A DNA stretch of 64,000 nt from Parachlamydiales bacterium (GTDB lineage: Bacteria > Chlamydiota > Chlamydiia > Chlamydiales > JABDDJ01). Where the stretch lies: contig JBAZCF010000007.1 in the NCBI GenBank assembly GCA_041671045.1, positions 100,472-164,471 on the forward strand. Reading direction: 5' to 3'. The notes under the pieces are model-generated. The model was not told where the DNA came from, made no database searches, and saw only the letters and a list, made by a program, of their open reading frames with translations. This document shows, piece by piece, positions 49,397 to 56,659 of this stretch; position 1 is the first letter of the stretch; every line of letters starts with the position of its first letter. A program made the translations under genes and the position numbers.

Positions 49397-51643
49397 ATGT
49401 CTTCTCTTGATTTTATCCCTGTTCGAACCAGAGCTTCGGATTATAAAGATACGCAATTTCCCCTGCCGGCAGTACATCTCAAAATAAAATTTATTACGCC
49501 GTTATTCAGCAACCAAACAACTCATACCCGCTTTGAAGAGAGCAAAGTATTGGCCAACTTCCAATCCCTTTATAACAATACGCCACTAAGAATTGGCGAT
49601 GTGAAGCAAATACTTATCGGCAACACTACCTTAGGATTGACTGTAAAAAAATTTACCTTTGATAAGGGAGAACCCATCGTCAATCCTCACGAAGATAGCA
49701 CAATTCTTTGGATACTACATGCTAAAACTGCTTTGCGTCTGAATAAAGGTAAGTATGCATCCAAGATCATTCATCAAATCACCCAGCAAACCCTTTTTAA
49801 AGTTATATGCGATATCAATCTCTCCCCTCAGGAATCTGCGGCGCAAAATATTCAACAACCCATTTTCATTAACCATCAAGTATTGTTAGAACGCCTACAA
49901 ATGGAGTACTCCCGCCTTCCCCTTTACCCCGGTGTAGTCATGGAATACACAGAGGAAGAGCGAAAGATGAGCGTAATAGTAAAAAAGATCGTCAACGTAT
50001 ACAAAGGCTATGAATATTTGGAAGGTATGGGAACCGAACCGGTGACTGTAATGAGCAGGGACCTTAAATTATCGTTCGAATCTAATTTAGCGCTAGGTAA
50101 GAGTAAAATCTATGATGCCAGCACACTCATCATCCAGATCGTTGCCGTACGCTCCCACGATACTAATGAAACCAGAAGCTTTACCGATTGTTTCTTTGCA
50201 GATGATATCATGGACGCATTAATAGAAGCTTCAAGAAGTATTGTATGGAAAGCAAAACCTTGGATCATCCACGTCCCTAACCGCAAAGGGGTGATGAATA
50301 CCTTGGAAATAGAAATTTTGGGCGGATGCGATGCCACCGGAAATTTAAAGGATGCAGATCCGGATACAAAATATGCTAAACTTTGGAAGATCACCTCTTC
50401 AACCGTATTATCCGTCACAATGAATCCACCCCTTTCTCAAATAAAGGTAGTCCATTCCAGTATCCCGGCACCTGTCTCAAAAATATACCTTTTATACGAC
50501 ATCGTCTCTCGCAATGGGGTAAATACTACCTTATATAAAGACGACCTCATAGAGAAACTCCGAACTAATACTGCCAACGTCATCAAAGGAGATCGCATTT
50601 TCTTCGCTGATAAATCCCGGAATATGCTCGAAATCCATGTTGAGGATATTAACTTCTCCTCTACAGAAGGGATTCAAAAACTTAATCTGGGCGTTCTTAC
50701 ACCTGAAACTGAATTTCATTTCACTCCGCTCCGATCAAAACTCCCACCCCTTCTAGAGAATACCACGGATAATATACCTTCAAACGCAATAGAATTTTTC
50801 CAGAAGAAAAGACTAGACATTGTAGATAAGAGTTTAATAGATTTCTTAGAGCTACTAAAGGCTAAGCTTGTCGACGATCCTGAGCTCTATAATACATTAG
50901 GCCAGCCTGCTCCTAAAGCCCTAATTTTAAGCGGTTTTCTTGGCAACAACAAAACCTTGTCCATCCAAGGGATCAGTGCATGGCTGGGTGTCTATCCGGA
51001 GAATTTCCAAAATTTCGGGCCCACAGAGCTCATTCAAGTATGGAATGGGCAAACAGAAAAAGAACTGCGTTCACTCTTTGATCTTGCGCTTGAGAACAAC
51101 CGTCAATCAGGTGGCATCTCTCCTCTTCATCTTGTCCATATCGAGGGCATAGATACACTTTTTGGAAGCGAGGAGAAACCGCCAAAAACACATCAAGTTT
51201 CTCAGCTTAGCCAACTTCTTACAATGCTCGACGAACATAGAAAAGACTGGCCCCGTCTTCTCATCATCGCAACATGTGATAATCCGGAAGGCATTAATCC
51301 ATCCCTTCTACGCACAGGATATTTTGAGGATATATTTACTATTCCTGAGCCTAAATTTTATGAAAGAGAAGAAAACTTTTGCATCCATACCCAACTGCTA
51401 CGGGATAAAAATCTCATTCCATCGGAAGCCTCTAATAAACATTTGGCCAATCTAACTTCGGGCTTTAGCAACTTAGAAATAAAATCTGTGGTAAAAGGCG
51501 CTTTTGAATTGGCTGATAAGCGATTTAGAGGCAATAAAGCCATTCCCCTATTTATTACCCTTAACGATTTCTTAGAATCGATCCACACCGTCCAGTTAAG
51601 GAAAAATGAAAAGAAAGAAAAAATCGAACATTATTTTACTTGA
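49397..51643 (+). CDS. NSF/Sec18-like AAA protein with tandem N-domain-like modules and degenerate ATPase motifs
   Basis: 748 residues. The C-terminal ~240 residues follow the D1 AAA domain of eukaryotic NSF (recalled): a Walker A remnant GFLGNNKT (513-520, Lys519 and Thr520 kept), then FGPTELIQVWNGQTEKELRS like NGPEILNKYVGESEANIRK, then LHLVHIEGIDTLF like LHIIIFDEIDAIC, then INPSLLRTGYFE like IDEALLRPGRLE, and a final FSNLEIKSVVKGAFELA like FSGAELEGLVRAAQ. Walker B is altered (D to E, catalytic E to G), so ATP hydrolysis is doubtful. Upstream, residues 47-115 resemble the NSF N-domain second half (NFQSLYNNTPLRIGD, LGLTVKKFTF), and similar modules recur at about 160-232, 270-345 and 380-445. 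There is no D2 domain. Strong AGGAGG site four bases before ATG. Role inferred: interference with or mimicry of host vesicle-fusion machinery. Confidence 0.75.
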   Translation: MSSLDFIPVRTRASDYKDTQFPLPAVHLKIKFITPLFSNQTTHTRFEESKVLANFQSLYNNTPLRIGDVKQILIGNTTLGLTVKKFTFDKGEPIVNPHEDSTILWILHAKTALRLNKGKYASKIIHQITQQTLFKVICDINLSPQESAAQNIQQPIFINHQVLLERLQMEYSRLPLYPGVVMEYTEEERKMSVIVKKIVNVYKGYEYLEGMGTEPVTVMSRDLKLSFESNLALGKSKIYDASTLIIQIVAVRSHDTNETRSFTDCFFADDIMDALIEASRSIVWKAKPWIIHVPNRKGVMNTLEIEILGGCDATGNLKDADPDTKYAKLWKITSSTVLSVTMNPPLSQIKVVHSSIPAPVSKIYLLYDIVSRNGVNTTLYKDDLIEKLRTNTANVIKGDRIFFADKSRNMLEIHVEDINFSSTEGIQKLNLGVLTPETEFHFTPLRSKLPPLLENTTDNIPSNAIEFFQKKRLDIVDKSLIDFLELLKAKLVDDPELYNTLGQPAPKALILSGFLGNNKTLSIQGISAWLGVYPENFQNFGPTELIQVWNGQTEKELRSLFDLALENNRQSGGISPLHLVHIEGIDTLFGSEEKPPKTHQVSQLSQLLTMLDEHRKDWPRLLIIATCDNPEGINPSLLRTGYFEDIFTIPEPKFYEREENFCIHTQLLRDKNLIPSEASNKHLANLTSGFSNLEIKSVVKGAFELADKRFRGNKAIPLFITLNDFLESIHTVQLRKNEKKEKIEHYFT

Positions 51644-51713
51644 TCGTTCTGAATTTTGTGATAATTGAACGTTATGGCAAGATGGTTGTCGAAAAAAGCA
51701 TTTACGGATTTTC

Positions 51714-52223
51714 ATGAACAAACATCCTTCTTACCCTATCTTTAGAACAGGAATTGGCCAAGACAGCCACCGATTCTTGCTATCCGATTCCACTAAACCG
51801 CTGGTCATTTGCGGCGTCACCTTTGATGATCATCCCGGTTTTAATGCAAACTCCGACGGGGATGTTGTATATCATGCCGTATGCAATGCCATCACATCAC
51901 TCACCCATATCCTAATTATGGGCGGTATTGCTGATGACCTGTGTCTTAGAGACGGTATTATCGACAGTGAAGTCTATCTGTTGGAAGCAAAAAAAACTTT
52001 AGGCAACCAGGTGATCACTCATGTTGCCGCTACGATAGAAGCTAAGAAGCCCCGTTTCAAAGAGAAACTGATCCCCATGCGTGAAAACCTCGCGCGTGTA
52101 TTAGAATTAGATATTGCTCAAGTAGGCATTACAGCCACTACCGGCGAAGGGTTAACTGATTTTGGCTGCGGCGATGGAATACAATGCTTTGTTGTCCTTA
52201 CAACAATGGAGTTGCCCGTTTAG
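51714..52223 (+). CDS. ispF: 2-C-methyl-D-erythritol 2,4-cyclodiphosphate synthase
   Basis: 169 residues, full length. It makes the cyclic diphosphate in the MEP pathway to isoprenoids (needed for undecaprenyl lipid and quinones). Metal ligands: Asp17 and His19 in GIGQDSHRF, and His54 in NSDGDVVYHAV. The C-terminal signature TATTGEGLTDFGCGDG is intact. It lies 70 bp after the NSF-like gene and ends at a convergent terminator facing the CysJ-like gene. The ispF/CysJ-like pair also neighbours each other in Chlamydia trachomatis (CT434/CT435, from memory). Confidence 0.96.
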   Translation: MNKHPSYPIFRTGIGQDSHRFLLSDSTKPLVICGVTFDDHPGFNANSDGDVVYHAVCNAITSLTHILIMGGIADDLCLRDGIIDSEVYLLEAKKTLGNQVITHVAATIEAKKPRFKEKLIPMRENLARVLELDIAQVGITATTGEGLTDFGCGDGIQCFVVLTTMELPV

Positions 52224-52229
52224 CATAAT

Positions 52230-52255
52230 AGCGAGGCGACCCGTCGCCTCGCTAG
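52230..52255. terminator. Bidirectional terminator between ispF and the CysJ-like gene
   Basis: Perfect 12-bp GC-rich stem with a two-base CC turn (minimum loop in practice four bases). It lies seven bases after the ispF stop and 24 before the opposing stop. No long T-run, but position and stem strength make a shared terminator likely. Confidence 0.75.
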
Positions 52256-52279
52256 ACTACTTGACCCGTGGATCTCACC

Positions 52280-53380
52280 CTAATATACATCTTTCAGATA
52301 ACGCTTAGCATGTCGCAACTCTTTTACTTTCTCAGCACTGCCTAGAATTTCGATAAGGGCGTTTTCCACGTCTTTAGCCATATGCATCGCGTCGCCGCAA
52401 ACATAGATCATCGCACCATTTTCAACCCATTCCCTGACCTCAATAGCATGTTCCAATAAACGGTTTTGCACATAGATTTTTTCAGGCTGATCGCGGGAAA
52501 AGGCCGTCGTCACTTTCAGCTTACCTTGGTCTTCCAGTGCTGCCCACTCATTTTGATAAAAGAAATCAAGGGCGCGGTTGCGTTCGCCAAAAATAAGCCA
52601 GCTCCTTCCCGAGTCGCCACGCCAGGCACGTTTTTGCATGAATCCCCGGTAAGGAGCGACACCGGTACCCGGACCAATCATGATGATATCTTGCGCCGGG
52701 TCTTCCGGCAAGGTGAAGCCCTTATGTTGGTGTAGATAGATCGGTACAGACCATTCCTGCAATGGTTCAGCTTCACAAAGGTAATGCGTGCATGTCCCCC
52801 AGCGTTGATAACCCCGGCTTGTGTATTTCACATGGCTGACAGTAAGGTGGACCTCATCCCCTACCACTTCTTGGCAGGATGCAATGGAATAAAGACGGGG
52901 AAGAAGCGGCTGTAAAGTATCTAGTAAATCGATAGCATTGGAATTCTTCAGCGGATGTTCCCATAAAAAATCCCACACTTCCCTATCCTCAATATATTCC
53001 TTAAAACCTTTCCTATTCTCCGGGTCGAGAAGCGGTAAAAGATCAGGATATTCTTGAGAAGCGATTTCAACCAATTTTTTAGAGATAGAACTTAAGTTAA
53101 TCCGCTTTTGAAGAATGTATCTTAAAGATTCGGCATTTTCATTGTGCCGCGTAAGGATAAGCTCATTGCCTTCTGATTTAAAGACCTCCAACATTTTTTC
53201 AATCACTTGAGGTGGATTGGAAGGGAGAATTCCTAAACAGTCACCCACATCATATTTAATATCGGAATGGTTGATATCGATAGAAACATGCCAGGTTTCT
53301 TTAAAAGAATCGGTTTCATTGAGGAGATATCTGTCTTTGATAGAAGCAATAAAAGGGCTGTGCCGCGAGTAAATATTCAT
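52280..53380 (-). CDS. cysJ: CysJ-like FAD/NADPH reductase lacking the FMN domain
   Basis: 366 residues. It corresponds to the FAD- and NADPH-binding half of sulfite reductase flavoprotein and cytochrome P450 reductase; the ~200-residue flavodoxin-like domain is absent. FAD motif RLYSIAS (162-168); NADPH/FAD motif GPGTGVAPYRGF (236-247); C-terminal YVCGDAMHMAKDVE and the closing KRYLKDVY, the family's terminal aromatic. Short forms of this kind are annotated CysJ in Chlamydia, where no complete sulfite reduction pathway exists, so the physiological electron acceptor is unknown. No CysI haemoprotein subunit is nearby. It is transcribed toward ispF. Confidence 0.9.
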   Translation of the reverse strand: MNIYSRHSPFIASIKDRYLLNETDSFKETWHVSIDINHSDIKYDVGDCLGILPSNPPQVIEKMLEVFKSEGNELILTRHNENAESLRYILQKRINLSSISKKLVEIASQEYPDLLPLLDPENRKGFKEYIEDREVWDFLWEHPLKNSNAIDLLDTLQPLLPRLYSIASCQEVVGDEVHLTVSHVKYTSRGYQRWGTCTHYLCEAEPLQEWSVPIYLHQHKGFTLPEDPAQDIIMIGPGTGVAPYRGFMQKRAWRGDSGRSWLIFGERNRALDFFYQNEWAALEDQGKLKVTTAFSRDQPEKIYVQNRLLEHAIEVREWVENGAMIYVCGDAMHMAKDVENALIEILGSAEKVKELRHAKRYLKDVY

Positions 53381-53522
53381 TTTTCACACCATAAAGAGAT
53401 GATTATTGCCCATCCCCTTAAAAATAACAATAACAATCAATTATTTTAACAACATCCATTACAATCTTAATAAATAATTTAAATTCATATGGCATATGGA
53501 CTTTTATTAATTAAGTATTTTA

Positions 53523-56500
53523 ATGATATCTGCACAATTCAAAGAATACTATGATAGGTTACGCAATTTCATTTGCCCCTCCATCAAGGGACAAACAAAT
53601 TTGCAAGAACGTATTGTAAAAGCATCTAAAATCCAAAACTCCCTTCCCCATCCAACATTTGCAGACCGTTGCACTAAACAAACTATCCTCTTATCATTAA
53701 GAATCAAAGTTTTAGAACAACAAGTCGGATTTTTTGACCGCATATTCTATGCAGGTAGGATCAATCAGCTAATATCAGAAGCCACTGAGCTTCAAACTAA
53801 AATAAAAGAGAAAAAACTCGCTGCTGAACAACTTTACATTGAGCAGTGCAAAAGCCTGAATGCTGAGAAAGATGCATTTTTTGAAAATCTATCCTTAGAT
53901 CTTTTTACGTGGGAACCCGAGCCCGTACCCAAAGAAAAAGAGCCTTCCGATAATTTACCTACAGAAGAAGAGGAAACGGAAAGCGAAGAACCTTCCCACA
54001 TACCGGAAATACCTCTCGAAGAAAGCGTGGTTCCGCTTACCGAATTATCTGTAGAAGAACAAATTTGTATTCAACTTCAGGAAGATGTTTCGGCCGTCGA
54101 CTCCTCCCCCAAGCAGGTTGAAGAACCCAAAATTCTTCCTAAAGCAGCTGAAATTTCAGCACAGCATATTCCGGGGGTTTTAATCCATCCTTATCGTATC
54201 CTCCATGCTTTTATCCACCATCCTAATGTAGATCACTACTGCAGAAGCATCCAACTATTTCTGACAAACTACAAATATAATGGTAGATGTATTCCGGAAG
54301 ATCTAAATGAAAATTTTAATATATTATTCGAGGCTTGGAATAATTTTTCCAATAGCTTTAAGCTGGATGAATTTTGTCAAGCAACTAACCCAAAGCCAAT
54401 AACAGAATATATTGAGGGTGTGGGAACCCATTATTACGTTTTACAGGCCATTAATAGCTTCAACGCATTTATCGTAAATTACCCACGCTTTTCATTGTTT
54501 AGTGCTGAAGGACGTAAACAACTGCTAGAAACTGATGTAGATAAAGTTGTGGCACATATATTTAACCCTAATATCTCTGAGGAGAAACTATCTGAGGCTG
54601 AACGTTTTCTGATCAATGTAGGGAAAGGCTTATTGTCATTGGTCGATGATCTTATTGAAAAATGTAATACGGACGCACATTGGAAAAAATGGACGATAGC
54701 TTTATCCAGAGGGCCCTGGAAGACCCAAGTAGTCCAAACTTTAATTTCAGTATTTAAAGATTCCTATTTACTTAAAGGTATAATAAAAAATTATTTTATC
54801 AGCTCAAATTCCTATGAAAAACATGTCCAAAATCTATTTAAAGAAAAGCAAAAGCTAAGTAAAAATACTCCCGACCACATCATAGGAAAACGTGTTGAGA
54901 AACAAACTAAAAAATACCAGGCCATCACTGAAAAGTTTGATCAGCTGTACTCAAAAATAGGAAGATCTTTCTATAATACACTTAATTATTATTATAAACA
55001 GTATATAGCTTATTTCATCAGCCGCTTTATTGATTTCCATGAAACTGCATATCTCTGCGAGTTGGCCATCAAAAGCGGTGACGTACTAGTCGATTTAGGG
55101 AAGGTACTAGAAAATCCAGCCAACCCTGCAGCACAAAATGAACTCCACAATCACATCAAAGAATTGATTTTAGTCGGGCTAAAAGCCTTGCAAAACTTTG
55201 CCCGTGAAAGCGATGCCATCCCCTATGAAAGGCTGATATGGGATTGTCTGCATGAAACCCTTTCCCTCTTTAAATTTGATAGCGACAATACAAACTACCT
55301 GCAACAGTACTGGGAAAAACTTGCCCTGCCCAGCCTAGAGATGATTTCACAAACGATCGAAAAATGTCCTTGGCCAGATTTGATATTTGCAGAACGCATT
55401 CCTTATGATAAAGATTTCTTAGACCTTCAATCAGTTCCTGCACACCTTAAAAATAAGGCCACTATTCTAAATCACCTGGATGAGAATCCTGAACTGCAAT
55501 CTTCGATAGACAAAGCATGTGTATTGCTGCAAAAATTTTTAGGCACCTCGAAAACTGAATTCTCTAAACTCATTGAAGGATTGCGCAATTCATGGTCAAA
55601 ATATAAGACAGTAGTTTACGGCGATCTAAAAAGCCTTCCACAATTTACCAATGAATTTTATTGGCTTAAGGACTTATGGAAGAAAAGAACGGAACAAATT
55701 TTGGGTATAAAAAGTTATTACACTATGGAAGTGCTGTACCGCATGTACAAGGATATTCCTTTTTTAAATGCAGATTATCACAAAAGCCTTCTAGAGTTAA
55801 ACCCGCCACAATTCGTACATAACCTATTTAATGCTTTGCCTGAAACAGCTTCTCCTTTGGAGAAACATTTAAATCCTCTCCTTAAAGAGTTGATTTTCTG
55901 GGTAAAATTCCGCATTCATGAAAACCGTGCTGAACCGGGTTGGATTGAGTATGAGATTAACCAAACTCAAAATGCATATGAGCAGCTGCTTGATAAACTA
56001 GGCCTCTCAAATATTGTCTTAAAAGCTTTTTTAGCTATTGGAAAAAGTAATTTCCTTGCAAGGAACATGCTTAAAAAGGGCATTAAATATCTTAAAAACA
56101 ACGTCTTTAATACTGCTAAGACCCGCCTTAAGACTCATATGACTAAGGATAAGCATAAACAGCACCCTGAAATTGCCCAAAAGAAATACCTCTCCAAAGA
56201 GGGCAAAGATTTCAATGCACGCTTAGACCAACTAATTGATAAAATCATTATCCCCATCCTCAACAAAATTATTGAAAGCCATGACATAAGCCAGTTCGCA
56301 GAATGTATCAGTGTCTGGAAAGGGACTTTTGATAGTTATATCCTCTTCCTGAAGGACGGTAATGAAGAAAAGTTTGATAAGCAGATAGCAAAAGCTATTC
56401 TTGTTACCGTGCAGACCCTCCAAAAATACCTACAGGAAATCCAAACAAACGAAACGGAAAGCCTCTTAATACGGTGTCTTGATGAGACGCTGCAAGAGTA

Positions 56501-56591
56501 TTCCCCGGCAGAAAGCTTTGACTTTGCCTGTCACCAACAAAAGCATGTACAAGCTGCATTTATTGAAAAACTGCTTAACGCAGCGAATTAA
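53523..56591 (+). CDS. Large hypothetical protein with an internal duplication
   Basis: 1022 residues, not recognised. Residues about 60-115 form a coiled coil; residues about 130-200 are strongly acidic and Pro/Glu-rich (KEPSDNLPTEEEETESEEPS). The rest is helical. A block at about 410-600 (LLKGIIKNYF, LIWDCLHETLSLFKF) recurs at about 835-1020 (MLKKGIKYLK, LIRCLDETLQEYSP) with the same order and spacing, so the C-terminal part arose by tandem duplication. No signal peptide, membrane span or enzyme motif. The upstream 142 bp are shared with the divergent CysJ-like gene. No ribosome site is evident before the ATG. Taxonomically restricted host-interaction protein is a guess from company and composition. 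Confidence 0.7.
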   Translation: MISAQFKEYYDRLRNFICPSIKGQTNLQERIVKASKIQNSLPHPTFADRCTKQTILLSLRIKVLEQQVGFFDRIFYAGRINQLISEATELQTKIKEKKLAAEQLYIEQCKSLNAEKDAFFENLSLDLFTWEPEPVPKEKEPSDNLPTEEEETESEEPSHIPEIPLEESVVPLTELSVEEQICIQLQEDVSAVDSSPKQVEEPKILPKAAEISAQHIPGVLIHPYRILHAFIHHPNVDHYCRSIQLFLTNYKYNGRCIPEDLNENFNILFEAWNNFSNSFKLDEFCQATNPKPITEYIEGVGTHYYVLQAINSFNAFIVNYPRFSLFSAEGRKQLLETDVDKVVAHIFNPNISEEKLSEAERFLINVGKGLLSLVDDLIEKCNTDAHWKKWTIALSRGPWKTQVVQTLISVFKDSYLLKGIIKNYFISSNSYEKHVQNLFKEKQKLSKNTPDHIIGKRVEKQTKKYQAITEKFDQLYSKIGRSFYNTLNYYYKQYIAYFISRFIDFHETAYLCELAIKSGDVLVDLGKVLENPANPAAQNELHNHIKELILVGLKALQNFARESDAIPYERLIWDCLHETLSLFKFDSDNTNYLQQYWEKLALPSLEMISQTIEKCPWPDLIFAERIPYDKDFLDLQSVPAHLKNKATILNHLDENPELQSSIDKACVLLQKFLGTSKTEFSKLIEGLRNSWSKYKTVVYGDLKSLPQFTNEFYWLKDLWKKRTEQILGIKSYYTMEVLYRMYKDIPFLNADYHKSLLELNPPQFVHNLFNALPETASPLEKHLNPLLKELIFWVKFRIHENRAEPGWIEYEINQTQNAYEQLLDKLGLSNIVLKAFLAIGKSNFLARNMLKKGIKYLKNNVFNTAKTRLKTHMTKDKHKQHPEIAQKKYLSKEGKDFNARLDQLIDKIIIPILNKIIESHDISQFAECISVWKGTFDSYILFLKDGNEEKFDKQIAKAILVTVQTLQKYLQEIQTNETESLLIRCLDETLQEYSPAESFDFACHQQKHVQAAFIEKLLNAAN

Positions 56592-56624
56592 TCCTTTAAG
56601 ATGATGGTCTTGATATGCAAAGTT

Positions 56625-56641
56625 TGTCCTATACTAGGACA
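56625..56641. terminator. Hairpin between convergent genes before ppdK
   Basis: TGTCCTA, TAC, TAGGACA: a perfect 7-bp stem with a three-base loop, 33 bases after the plus-strand stop and 18 before the ppdK stop. No T-run. Likely a modest bidirectional terminator. Confidence 0.5.
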
Positions 56642-56659
56642 TGATTCGCTTCGCAAATG

